Assembly: GCA_035235625.1 (NCBI GenBank)
Contig: CP141140.1
Coordinates: 37,257,351-37,321,350, forward strand
DNA length: 64,000 nucleotides
Direction of reading: 5' to 3'
Origin: Saururus chinensis
Taxonomy: Eukaryota > Streptophyta > Magnoliopsida > Piperales > Saururaceae
The notes beneath the pieces are model-generated. The model saw only the letters and a list, made by a program, of their open reading frames with translations. It did not search any database and had not been told where the DNA came from. The position numbers and the translations under genes were made by a program. Each line of letters begins with the position of its first letter. The stretch's first letter is position 1. Of this stretch, positions 13,464 through 24,182 are shown one piece after another.

Positions 13464-15016
13464 TGTTACGCCCCGACTTTTACTTTAACTTAAAAGTCGG
13501 CATTACGTAAAATTTGTAAGCGAAGAGGGCCTGGATCAACCGTGTATAAACAAGAAACTCATAATAATATTAAAGTGCATACGTACAAAAATTGAAAATA
13601 AATTAGAGCTATACATGCCATAAGTTTATGTCAGCAAAAATATACAATGTATACAAAATATTTAATTAAATAGAATCCAGCATATCCGCTCCTATTCCAC
13701 AGACTGGTCAGCTACAGTCCCAAACTGGGGGTGGGTGAGTATAAAACATTATACCCAGTAGGTAGCGTTATGTACTATAAACATGCAGAAGCAAAATAAG
13801 TTTAAAATCAAACATAACTTAAAACAAAATATTTTCATATCCAGAATGTCACCGATATTTAAATGACATACACCCATGCTCATAGGGCAACGGGATCAGA
13901 AGAGGGGTTTTCCCATGATACCCCAACTCCTATGCACGCCAAAAGCCTCTTTAGGCAGTATTGAGGAGTAATAAACTCCGATAGTCTTTGGCATTGCATA
14001 CCAAAGAACTACCCTTCAAATTCTGAATTCTTAAAATAAACAGAATAACAAAATAATATTCAAATATTTAATATTAAAATGATTTCGTAAGGACAGACCT
14101 TTGTCCGACCCTTAACGATATTTTAAACCCTTTAAAATAATCTCTATCATACGACTTGACACGATAAGAGAAAAGAATGGAGCATATCCCTAACACGAGA
14201 ATAGAATTTAAAACCACCTACCCTTGTTCAGCCTACGTTTAAAATCGGCTTAAAAGTGGTGGGCAGCACCTCCCCTTGCACAGAGATGGTTTCCTCGTTC
14301 GGTTCGGGTGAAGAGGACAAAACTTCCCCTAGCCCTAGGGTAGTCTCCACGTCCGGCTTGGGTGAGGCGGGCAGAACCTCCTTTAATGTCGGGACAGTTC
14401 TCGCTTCTGAGTGGAGAGTGGCAGACAGGGCCTCCTCGTGCCTTGGGTCATTTCTACTTTTTAGAGGGGTTATCTCAAAGAACAGACCCTCTCACAACGT
14501 CAGACACCCTCGATTTAGGTAGATTCGGTTTTTGAATGGTTAGAAATGGATATGAAATGGTTAAGAAACGCACGTTTAAAGTATAAAAACGGTGTGTAAT
14601 GAGGCAAAGGAGGGGGAGTATTGGGTAGGGGCAAGTTGGGCACCCCCTCCCCTTCCCTATAAATAGGCAAAACGAGCCGGCGTGCATCCAACAGCCGATA
14701 AATTGTAGGCTAGTCGCGGCTAGCCTGTGTCTAACCGCCGCTCTAGCCTGCGGTTAGCGCGGCTAACCGCAGGGCTAGCTTGCCGCAGCCCCGGATATGC
14801 TGGATTCTGTTTAATTAAATATTTTGTATGCATTGTATATTTCTGCTGACATAAACTTATGGCGTGTATAGCTCTAATTTATTTTCAATTTTTGTACGTA
14901 CGCATTTTAATATTATTATGAGTTTCTTGTTTATACATGGTTGATCCGGGCCCTCTTCGCTTACAAATTTTACGTAATGCCAACTTTTAAGTTAATGTAA
15001 AAGTCGGGGCATAACA
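13464..15016. mobile_element. 1.55-kb element with ~225-bp inverted ends and 5-bp TSD
   Basis: The element starts TGTTACGCCCCGACTTTT and ends AAAAGTCGGGGCATAACA. The left arm (13464-13688) and the reverse complement of the right arm (14793-15016) match at roughly 95 percent by eye, about 11 differences. It is flanked by GATTT on both sides (13459-13463 and 15017-15021). TG...CA termini and a 5-bp duplication are LTR features, but 225-bp inverted arms are not. The interior holds 'gacaaaacttcccct' modules shared with the LTR at 7555-9309, a TATA-like 'ctataaatag' near 14659, and a GC-rich palindromic tract (14700-14790). No protein is encoded. Confidence 0.85.
14700..14792. repeat. GC-rich palindromic cluster
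   Basis: Repeated 'ggctagc', 'gcggttagcgcggctaaccgc' halves and their complements are packed into under 100 bases. 'cggttagcgcggctaaccg' alone can fold as a near-perfect hairpin. It lies next to the inner edge of the right inverted arm, at the point where the inverted duplication begins. Confidence 0.7.
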
Positions 15017-15953
15017 GATTTTGAGTACGACTATAAGAGTATGATTTTGAGTATGACTATAAGAGTATGAGTCTGAGCATGACTGTAAGAGTATGATTCT
15101 GAGCAAGACTGTAAGCATATATTTATGAGTAAGACTATACGAGTAAGGTCATATGAGTAAATGTAAGATTGTACGAATAAGGTCATACAAGTATGTGTAA
15201 GTTGTATGAGTAACCGTATGATTGTACAAGTAAGTTTGTAAGACTCCGATTAAGAGTGTATTTGTAAGATTGCGGATGGTGTGTTCGGCATGATTGAATG
15301 CATATGTGCATAATTATTATATGCTTTCCTGCTTCATGTTTGAGTTGCATGAACACATCTATTTATAGACTTACTGAGTTCACTGTTTAGAACTCCCCTA
15401 CTGGGTATTTTCCTACTGAGTATGAAAATACTCATTACCCTGTTTTTTAGCCCTATTGTTCAGGAGGCTTTTGCAGGTTTGTGATGGAGAGCTCCTGGAG
15501 ATGGATGCCCATTTCTATGATGGATTGTTTCCCCCTTTGACTCAGGTATATTTGACTCACTATGAGTATCATTTGTGTCACGATCTAATGTATTGGTTGA
15601 GATGAGAATTAATGTGTTTATGTATTCTAGACATTTAATTTGGATCAGACAGTGGACTATTTATGGGACTTGTACTTAGGGATGCTTGGGATAGACTTGT
15701 ATTTAAAATCCATGATCATGGTAATTTATCTATATGTTTTTTTTAGTAGCGCATGAGGATATTTGGTTTGGTTATACGATGTTTGATCGAAAAAGGAAAA
15801 TTTTGGATGGAAAACTTGATGTGTGATGTTTTAAATTATAAATTATTTTTACCAGTTTTGTATTTTGTCATTTTCCCCCGATTTACAGTCGTTGCATTGA
15901 AAAAATTATCCGTGAATTTTAAAAAAATGTGATGAAAAATCATGGGCGTTACA

Positions 15954-16961
15954 CTAGGTCTCTAGCTCAACTTTAAATTTCACCCCTCGAATGAGACACA
16001 TGCACTGTGGCTCCAGAATCCAGTCATCAAGTCTTCCCCTTGATATCAGCTATCATGACCTTTGAGATAACACAAATAATTTATCTATTCTTGCCCTCGT
16101 TGTTGCTTGCTTGATCATGCTTCTGAGGGCAGTTCGCCTTGAAGTGGCCCACCTAGCCACCCTTGAAGAAGGCACCTGTAATTTGTTATTCCCCTTGTCA
16201 TTGCCCTTGTTCTGAGGCTTCTGCCTCTTTTTCTCGAAGGCTCTTTTCCTTGAAGGTCCTGGCCCATGTCCACCTTTCTTACCTCCACCAAAGCTCTATG
16301 TCAAGTTGGCAATAGCAGCACCTAAAGCATTCACATGGTTCCTCCTTTCTTGCTCAAACCTAAGCTTGGCAGTCATAGCCTCTATTGTCAGCTTCTGGTC
16401 GCTCATGTCGAATTACACCACTATACTCTTCCAGGACTTAGAGAGGCTATTCAACATAGTAGACACTTAGACTCCCATAGAGATGTGGTCATCCAATGTC
16501 TCCAGGTCATCAACAATGATAGACATGACACACAAGTGCTCCTTTACATCATCTCCCTCTTTCATCCTAGAATTATGGTATTTTGAGTGCAACATCCTCT
16601 TATGAGCCTCAATCTACTCCCCATACCTCACAGATACAACATCTAGCATCTCACTGGCAGTCTTTTACTTTTCAAAGAGTCTCAGCATCTTAGGCTCCAT
16701 GAAAGTAAGAATGGTGGACCTAGCCTTGTTATCATCATCCTTCAATTTGTCATAGACCTTCTATGCAGCTGAACAATTCTCTGAACATGGCTCAATTATC
16801 TGCTCTATGACATGATCAAGGTTAGATAGTGTGAGGATATGATATATCCTCTTCTTCCATACCATGTAATTATCAGCATTAAGCTCCTCTATCTTTCCTA
16901 GTTCAGAGGTGACCATCTTGGAAGTCATTTTACAACTACAAAGAATAAGGCAAAAAGACAA
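15954..16961 (-). mobile_element. Ty1/Copia fossil, gag to protease part
   Basis: Minus strand. The gag beginning at 16961 contains 'IEELNADNYMVWKKRI', the hallmark of Copia gag starts (K.EELNG.NY..WK). Further along, a CCHC zinc-knuckle region (about 16250-16080, HFKANC) is followed by a protease-like segment near 16010. This is the 5' half of the Copia element whose other half lies at 9310-10968. Many breaks; a fossil. Confidence 0.85.
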
Positions 16962-17734
16962 GAATTAATACTAAGTTATGACCAAAAGCTTCTTAGTTAA
17001 TTATGTTTAGATTCACTTACTCTAACAACAAAAAAAGGGACAAGTATATTATGCTAATTCAATTAGATTAATTGCATATAAATTAGGCTCATGTCACTAG
17101 CAAGTAAAAACCCTAACTACCCTGAAGTTCCCCTTAAGGAAAGTAATCACCATAATTGTGCAATTATCTGTTTATGGCTTATGCAATCCCTTAAACACAC
17201 CCAATCAGCACAAAATAGCACCTCTTAGGGTTTCTAGAATTAATAGTTTTCTGTCTAAAAAAATATTGGTGTGAAATTATCAAAATAACCCTAGAGCTAA
17301 TTTGGTCTTTTTACTCACACCAAGACAAAACACCCAGGAATCATCCAATCAGCATGAAAGACCATGAATAATATTCTGGCCAGGAAACATTCAGCCACAC
17401 ACATAGACCTTGTGAATCGACCAAAATGTCCCTAGGGATAAATCAATCAATTTACACTATATTCAATCCTATTAATTAATTAAATTACCAAAAAATAATT
17501 ATTTAAATCTACTAGACTACAAACTATGTGTATGAGCAAAGAGTAATCCAAAAATTTTAATTGGGCAAAACTTCACACGCATTAATTTACTATTTTGCCC
17601 CTAAATGTGCCAAATGCACAAATCCCAATAAATTGACTAATCACAAAAATTCTAGCAATCAAAATATGTCAATCAGTCTCAATTATAGTCAATTTCAATT
17701 CAATAGCAAAAGACCTATCAATAGATCAAGTGTA
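16962..17734 (-). other. Probable leader/LTR of the Copia fossil; no gene seen
   Basis: AT-rich, no coding sequence. By position it should be the 5' leader and perhaps LTR of the minus-strand Copia element, continued after the inserted element at 24515-24622. No primer binding site or LTR end was recognised. Confidence 0.4.
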
Positions 17735-18104
17735 TGTTGTGAATGTCCAATGGGTCTATTATTGGGGTCCACATACTAGTAGGATAGGTTTAAATTATAT
17801 TATTGTGTAATAAGGGCATTTGGGTCAATAGGTAATTAGGGTATTAGTGGTTCTATTTTAATTAAGTAAATGGGCCTTAGGTGCCTATTAGTGAGCCCAC
17901 TTAGTTAGTCTATTTAAGTGTAGGGGTTGTGCCCTAATTTGGATTAATGAATGAATTATCTACTGTCTAATCCTCTTGTCTTCTCCCTTGCCTCTCCCTC
18001 CTGTCCGACGGCCATGCCATTCCCTCTCCATGTTCTTGCCATTCCTGCTCTGCTGCCTTCTCATTACTGGTCAGCTAGGCCGTTGTGGACATCGGTTCAC
18101 AACA
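17735..18104 (+). repeat. 5' LTR of the gene-capturing element
   Basis: 370 bp, TGTTGTGAATGTCC...GGTTCACAACA. It shares with the 3' LTR long stretches such as 'ctagtaggataggttt' and 'gggtattagtggttct'. A TATA-like 'ctatttaag' occurs near 17911, a plausible promoter for the element. Confidence 0.9.
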
Positions 18105-18117
18105 TTGGTATCGGAGC
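18105..18117 (+). promoter_or_regulatory. Primer binding site, initiator-Met tRNA type
   Basis: 'ttggtatcggagc' directly follows the 5' LTR and matches the usual TGGTATC(A/G)GAGC primer site. It supports plus-strand orientation. Confidence 0.9.
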
Positions 18118-18190
18118 GATCGATCCCTGGAATCATCACCTTCGCTCTATCAACTAGTCTGTAGCAACAAATCTTCTCTCATCACTGATC

Positions 18191-18620
18191 TTGCCATCGT
18201 CCCTTTCTTCGTCATCTCTGCTTCGTCATGAAGGGGAAGAAGCCAAAAGAATGAGTCGTAAGAAGATGATGAATAGCGACCATCGCCATCTCTCTGTCGA
18301 GATGGATAGCTACTTCTCCGGTCTCCTTGAACTCACTGTAGATGTTGATGAGGAAACTGTTAGGCGAACACTTGATTGTAAACCACCTACGGTGGATGAC
18401 CCCAGCATCTAGTATGCTCGTCGTCGCAGCAGAACTAGTGGTCCTGCCAGGGATCTACTCTCACGGGCCTCCTCTCACGACTGGATAGAGTGCCCTTTCA
18501 TCCACCCCGGTGAGAAAGCCAGGCGCCGGGTCTGCCTCTTTGCCCACACCACTAAGGAGTTTCACCCACTTTACGTCTCCATGGGCTCTGCAGTTCCCTC
18601 GCCCCGGTCATCTTCCTCAG
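18191..18620 (+). pseudogene. Captured, contracted ankyrin/CCCH (TZF-type) zinc-finger gene fragment
   Basis: In one frame there are three pieces of a plant ankyrin-repeat tandem CCCH zinc-finger protein in correct order. First is an N-terminal stretch 'LLELTVDVDEETVRRTLD' like the LLELAADDD..G.RRAL region before the ankyrin repeats. Then comes 'SHDWIECPFIHPGEKARRR', the conserved SHDWTECPF.HPGE.ARRR block. Then comes 'VCLFAHTTKEFHPLYVSMGS' followed by AVPSPRSSSS, the CRRRVCFFAHTPEELRPLYVSTGSAVPSPRSS block. The ankyrin repeats and the intervening CCCH finger region are absent. Known members are RNA-binding regulators of stress responses; this copy lacks the complete fingers and is unlikely to bind RNA in the normal way. 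It sits inside an LTR element just behind its PBS. The family call is by residue recognition and is strong for the second and third blocks. Confidence 0.82.
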
Positions 18621-19029
18621 CTTTGGTAGTCGCTACTACTACCATGGAGATGGCAGTCGTTGCAACTCCTCCCAGGGTCGCCTTCATCAGCTTCCGCCAT
18701 GGCTAGCCATCTCCACCGTCGTGGCTCCATTGTCCTCCTCCCAGCCAATCGCATCTCCCTTGCCCAGCTGGTCTAGCCCATTGCCAATGGGGCCTTCGCG
18801 CTGAGCCTCGACACCGACTTTGATGGTTGTATATATGAGTCTGATCTGCAAGGTGATGGCAGAATTGCCGATCTCCCTTGCAAAAACGGCTGCCTCCTTA
18901 TGTGCTCCGCCTTCTGCCAAAACCCCGGTCACCTTCTTCTCCTCCGCCTGATCAACTCCCTATTTGTCTACCCCAACACTGCCCGACCTGAGCTGAACCT
19001 GGTCCAAGGGCTGGTCTAGTGCACGGGGG
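18621..19029 (+). other. Interior of the capturing element, unassigned
   Basis: GC-rich and codon-like in composition. The frame of the zinc-finger fragment runs on briefly past its Ser-rich block. After about 18700 I recognise no family. It may be further captured exon sequence. Confidence 0.4.
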
Positions 19030-19734
19030 TGATGGTATTGAAAATGGTTAAAGAAATAGCAAAAGACTTATGCCCTTACCATGGGCGGTCTAATTAACGG
19101 AGTTACACACTACTTTGAGCAAGAGTAAATAGGTAGAACCAAAAGAGTTACTTAAACTCTAAATTAAACCACAAATCTCAAACCCACATACTAATAATCC
19201 ATAGCCAACACACTTGGCTCAAAACAAGGTCTCAAACAAAACTAAAGATATAATATATCACAAGACTGAAACAAGAACCATTCCACGAGGGTTCTAGCAT
19301 CATAACAAAATAATCAGAGAGAGATACAAAATCTAGTGGACTCCACTCCTACTCTCAAGCTCTCCCTGACCTTTCCTTATAAAGAGGATCCTGTCCGACT
19401 GCATGTCACGTAGCCCCAAAATGAAACAAGGAAAGTGGGGTGAGTATAAAAACTCAATAATGGTTCGAATACAACTATAATAATCAGAAAACATGATGGC
19501 ATGGCAATGTAGCAATTCATATCCAAAATTAAAATGCTATACCACTTTCTAATCATTGACTAGCTAAAACTCCTATTTAACCATAAACATAAGAACTACC
19601 TTGCATAAGACATACCTATCAAGTCAAGTCATAAATATTCAAGTTATAACCTAACATGCATCCCACATAGGTATTTGTTCATATCTACTCAAATCAAGCA
19701 TGATAATCCCATAAATCAATAAGAAGTGTCTTTC

Positions 19735-20095
19735 ACACCCTTTTCTGATCATTCAACCATTTCATCTAAACCCGCATAATAGTGTCTCATTTACACACTT
19801 TCTGATCATGCATTTATATCACATAAACCTATATAATAGTGTCTCATTTACACACTTTCTGATCATGCATTTATATCATAAGCCTACATAATAGCGTCTC
19901 ATTCACACACTTTCTGATCATGCATTCATATCACATAAACCTGCATAATAGTGTCTCATTCACACACTTTCTGATCATGCATTTATATCATATAAACCTG
20001 CATGAGATGTATCTCTAACATACATTTCAGATCATGCATCAACATCATATAAACCTGCATGAGATGTATCTCTAACATACATTTTAGATCATACA
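19735..20095. repeat. ~56-bp minisatellite
   Basis: Units begin 'gtgtctcatttacacacttt' and recur at about 19783, 19839, 19894 and 19951, a spacing of 55-57 bp, with two more diverged units to about 20090. Located in the LTR-like insertion. Confidence 0.88.
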
Positions 20096-20225
20096 TTAAC
20101 ATTCTCATTCATCATGCATGTATAAGTGTCTCACACACACTAGTCTAATATGCAAGTCCACTCATAGAGGGAATAAACATGTTCTTCAAGGCCGAAGCCC
20201 TTGAGCAAACCCATACCAAATAAAC

Positions 20226-20520
20226 ATGCTCCTTAAGGCCAACGCCTTCAAGCAACCCCTGTTTCTCAAGGTCAAAGCCTTCGAGCAACCCTTGCTCCTC
20301 AAGGTCAAAGCCTTTGAGCAACTCATGCTCCTCAAGGTCAAAGCCTTCGAGCAACTCATGCTCCTCAAGGTCAAAGCCTTCGAGCAACTCATGCTCCTCA
20401 AGGTCAAAGCCTTCGAGCAACTCATGCTCCTCAAGGTCAAAGCCTTCGAGCAACTCCTACTCATCAAGGTCAAAGCCTTTGAGCAACTCCTGCCCATCAA
20501 GCCTAAACTCCTAGGCAACC
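20226..20520. repeat. 33-bp minisatellite, about nine units
   Basis: The unit is 33 bp, built on 'ctcaaggtcaaagccttcga' plus 'gcaactcatg', repeated head to tail with few differences in the centre and decay at the edges. As the period is divisible by three, several frames on both strands stay open and spell 11-residue repeats (for example LKVKAFEQLML). These open frames are a by-product of the repeat; nothing suggests a protein. Confidence 0.95.
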
Positions 20521-22680
20521 TTGCTTGTCAAGATCGAAGTCCCAAGCAACAATACCTGGTAAGCTGGTGCACTAGGACAAACCGGCTGGATTCTCAGGGT
20601 TTAGATAATCTCAATAACTAATCTCATCCACAAGACAAGTACACAACTCATTCCCACATAACTCAATTTTATTCAACTCAACCTAGGAGTATACATGTTC
20701 CACACAGGACTTAAATCGAAAACATGTCCTTACAGACCAACTAGGTTCCTATTAATTCACCAAGCGATTAATCTGGCATGCAATCTAAACCATTGCATAC
20801 AATCGATTAACTCCGGCAAAACATCGGTAAAACTCATTCATGAAGTCCAATACATGATGTGTGATATCATGATACTACGTGGGTTCCAACACATAGAATG
20901 TACTCTCAATCATCATAATCAAAGCATAATTAACTACAATTTCATAGTAGATTCCCCATCCGTGTGTGTATTCTTGCATAATCTAAGCACATGACCAATG
21001 CTTGACATAAACTCATAAAACAATATACGCCTACTTAAAGACATTCAAAACAATAATTCCTAACTGAAATCAAAGCAAAATCCACTATAAAGCTTAAATC
21101 TATCCATGTGAAATTGAACATTCACTCCCACAAACATGATTTTTCCACACATTAAGCCACAACATAATCATGTCCATTACCCATAAACCATCCTCGAGAA
21201 CACATCTCACCATTTTCCACATAATATCCCTGTTGGAAATATATTCTAATCATAAGAATTCCAACATTCAAAAGTTCAAGGTACTTCAATATCAACATGC
21301 ATAATTATCAACATAATGTGATGCCACATGACCACGCTTAAACACATTCCATAAACTTTCATCATCAATTCTACACCTCCAGTAGCCTAATTTTATCACA
21401 ACACACCTCTCATAACCATTAGAATCATTAGCTGGAGTAAAACATTGAAATAAACATAAATTTCAAAAATAGCAAAACTGTCGTGTAGCCGTTCGATTGC
21501 CTGCAAGGCCATTCGATCGGCTAAACTGAAAATGTGACAAAAATGTAGTGTTGTTGATCAATCAATTGGCCGTTCAATCACCAATATAGCAGTTTTGACC
21601 TTCTTCATTTTGAAAATCAAAACCGATACACCATGAAAACACCTTAAAACTTCCATCCATGGCCTCAAACTCTATCAAAAACTCATCAAACCTTCCATAA
21701 CACTAATCTAAATCATTCTAAAACAAAACCCTAAGAAATCAACGTAAAAGATCAACATTTATTAAACCCACCATTAGAGGTCAAATCAAGCAAATCCCAT
21801 TCAAATAAAATCATGAAAAATAACATGTTTACCACCCAAAGCTGAGATTGAAGAATCCATTACCTTTCCTTGTTGATTTGGGTAGGAATGAACCTTCAAT
21901 TTCCTCCAACACCTTCCAAAAACATGATTTTAAGTTAACATACAACTAATCTCAATTTAGCTTTGAGAAATCGAAAGTAAACATTTGATCTAGGGTTTTA
22001 GAAGCCTAAAAATGAGATTTTGAAGATTAAGGCTTGGAGAAGAGAGGTAAAAGAGTAGTTTTATGCTTTCAAAATAGATTAAAACAATGATTGAAGTCAA
22101 GATTAAGAATAGATTAAAAGAAAACCTAGGGTTTAGGCTTGATTAAAAAAGAACACACCTTAATCCCTTTCTAATTTGAGCATAATTCAGTAATTAAGCC
22201 TTAATCGCCCTCTCCTAGCCTATTCTCAAATAGGGAATGGCTCAACCCTTTCTATTTAAAGTAAGGCTTGGGTATACCTAATGAACTAGATGGGGTATAA
22301 ATAGAAATTCTAGCTAAAAATGGATATTTTGAATCAGCACTAATTAAATCCAAAAAAAATCTAAATTTTTTTATATAAGCTTGTTTAATGCCTGGGTCAA
22401 TTTGGTCTAAAAACCTCAATTTTGCCAAGCCCTAATTTTTAAAAACTTAGCAACAAATCAAAAAATTCCCAAAACTTCAAATTTGACCCAAAACCACTTA
22501 AAACTAATAAATGCAAAGTTGGTTTTTATTAAAACCTTTAGAAAATACTCATATTTAGAAAATCATCCCAATCCAATCAGAATTAATATTAAACCACAGA
22601 AAAGCATTTAAACAAAATGAATTCAAACCAGTTACGATCAAGGATCTTACACTATTTCACTATCGAAAACAGGGGATGTG
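20521..22680. other. No gene seen; AT-rich part of the LTR-like insertion
   Basis: Long AT-rich DNA with short frames lacking family resemblance. Around 21590-22480 it resembles the transcribed and promoter part of a large LTR. Nothing else supportable. Confidence 0.4.
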
Positions 22681-22685
22681 ACCTT

Positions 22686-23210
22686 TCAGCACTCGGGGTC
22701 TTGGAAACGTCTACCATAGCTAGCTCTCGGTGGCTCATCCTCCTCCAGTGACCACCCATCGAGCCCCACTGTCGTAGCTTCATTGTCTTTCCTTTGTCCA
22801 ATGGCTTGATTAAGTCTATACCAGCAGCCAAACCTCCAAAGTTGGGGCCTTTCCAGCAGTGGCCCCATCGCCTGAAGCCCGGCCTCCTCCTCCGTCATTG
22901 CCGGATCACTACCATCCCAAAACAAAGCCACAGTACTGCCTTCTCTATGGATTGTCACTTCAACCCGATTGTGTTGGCCCTCTATCGGCAGCTTGTTGCG
23001 CTGGAGAAGGGGATCACATTGGTGGTGGACAACATGTTCGCACCCATGGAGGTGTCCCCGGCCAAGCTTGGGGTGGACGTCGTGGTACACAGTAGAATCT
23101 CCAAGTACATCGGCAGCGATGGCGTGGGCCTTCTTTGCGGCAGCGGTCTTCTTTGGCTTGGCCATGGGGGTGGAGGCGGCGGCCTCATGGGTGTCTCTGG
23201 TGGATGCCAT
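22686..23210 (-). other. 174-codon open frame antisense to the lyase fragment
   Basis: A minus-strand open frame starting MASTRDTHEAAASTPMAKPK and rich in Ala/Lys at its start. It overlaps the plus-strand lyase-like segment. In GC-rich DNA antisense frames often stay open by chance, and the plus strand carries the recognisable motif, so this is probably a shadow. The plausible N-terminus means it cannot be excluded as part of another captured gene. Confidence 0.25.
22956..23124 (+). pseudogene. Captured methionine gamma-lyase-like fragment
   Basis: The plus-strand frame reads HFNPIVLALYRQLVALEKG, then ITLVVDNMFAPMEVSPAKLG, then VDVVVHS.ISKYIG. In plant methionine gamma-lyase the corresponding blocks are HFNPTVLNLSRQMAALEG and VTVVVDNTFAPMVLSPAKLGADVVVHSISKFISGG; the second block includes the PLP-binding lysine in SISK. 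The roughly 120 residues that lie between the two blocks in the enzyme are absent here, and the join falls where both blocks carry a similar EG/EKG. The enzyme splits methionine into methanethiol, ammonia and 2-oxobutyrate in the cytosol; this fragment is too short to do so. It lies within the LTR element 17735-24509. Confidence 0.78.
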
Positions 23211-23239
23211 GGAAGGAGATCATAGGAGTGTCGCAAGCT

Positions 23240-24182
23240 GAGAATCGAGAGACAGAGCTTGAACTGGATCTTCCAAGAGATGGCCCTGGTGAAGGGGGAT
23301 TTTATTTCCTATGTGGGTTTGATTTCCACTCACCGTAGTTGGAGATTTTCCACTGCTCACCATCAAAATCTCTAGTGATTCACCAGCAAAGGGGACTCTG
23401 GTGTTGCTGGAATTCCGGTGCCTACCTAAGATTTGCTGGATTCCAATCTAGTAGCGCCCAAATTGAGATCCACTTTCCCTTCACCCCTGGCGAAAATCTT
23501 GGCTTGCATCCCTATTTTCACTAGGTTCCCACAAGGAGTTATGCAAGACAGACATGCCTTATTGTGTCCGCTTGACACTCACACAATATGTGTGTGTCGT
23601 GGGTTATACTAGAACTTGGCAATCCTTCTGCATGGACTTTGCGTGAGTCTGACCCTACTCGGATCTAGATGCAGCTTCATACATGGGTTGGGCTTCCCGT
23701 TGGCTCTAAAATTTTGGTGGCCACATGGGTCCATTACTTCACCTATGTTCAATGTTGTTGCACTGCTGATGCCTTTGCTGATTGCTGCCTTCAGTATTTA
23801 TCTTACCTTGATGCAGTCTCATGCCCTCTGTGGGCAATCTTGGGGTGCCCTATAGTCCTTATGGTGACCCCTCTTGTTGGAGACCATGAAGGCACTCCAC
23901 ATTGTCCTGCACCAACATTGTTCCCTTGCTCTGCCACCTCCTTAATCTTCCGTCTCTACCGACTATAGCTATACCTTGCCCTTGGGTTCAGTTAACTGCA
24001 CTTCCATCATGTTTGTGCTGGCTTATGCGCGTCTGCTTTTGAGTAATGACCCATTATCTCCATCATTCTACATGTCTCATCCACAGTTTTGGACCGGCTG
24101 TTCACAGTGGAGCTTTGGTTGGCCTGATGCTTGGAGTTTTAGGGCCACCTCAAGGACGAGGTGATGCGGAAGCATGGTGGAA
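23240..24182 (+). other. 3' interior of the capturing element
   Basis: GC-moderate DNA with several short open frames but no recognised domain. The last 80 bases before the 3' LTR resemble the end of a Ty3/Gypsy pol region and a short purine-rich tract ('gcggaagcatggtggaa'), a plausible polypurine tract. Confidence 0.4.

Larger units (their letters stand above)
10969..15953 (+). mobile_element. Large solo-LTR-like insertion in the Copia fossil (contains a nested element)
   Basis: The insertion separates the Copia protease/gag part from its integrase. The right end reads 'gggcgttaca', the typical end of the TGTAACG...CGTTACA LTR class, and the left end probably begins at 'tgtagagtaggg'. Without the nested 13464-15016 element its length is about 3.4 kb, like the complete insertion at 30556-33953. 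Contents: GA microsatellite (11030-11100), a GC-rich segment (11140-12060) and a minisatellite of 'gtaagagtatgattttgagt' units either side of the nested element. The open frames in the GC-rich part resemble no family I know. No convincing target duplication was found. Confidence 0.55.
19030..22680 (-). mobile_element. Large LTR-like insertion with minisatellites, inside the capturing element
   Basis: AT-rich DNA of about 3.65 kb interrupting the GC-rich captured region. The right end 'ggggatgtgac' complements TGTCACATCCCC-type LTR starts, and the left end 'tgatggtatt' complements a ...CA terminus, so the likely sense is minus. It has features of the other large LTRs here: 'ggtgagtataaaaactca' near 19440 (compare 'ggtgagtataaaacatt' near 13734) and internal tandem arrays. 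No gene. No clear target duplication, so the limits are approximate. Confidence 0.5.

Noticed and set aside
20145-20621. Several repetitive open frames on both strands (102-131 codons) that could look like a leucine-rich or Ser/Lys-rich protein
   Set aside because: They all fall on a 33-bp tandem repeat whose period is divisible by three, so frames remain open by construction. No conserved domain or gene context.
19030-22680. Target duplication of the LTR-like insertion ('cgggg' on both sides)
   Set aside because: The right-hand match lies 10-15 bases beyond the plausible LTR end, so the agreement is likely chance; boundaries are left approximate.
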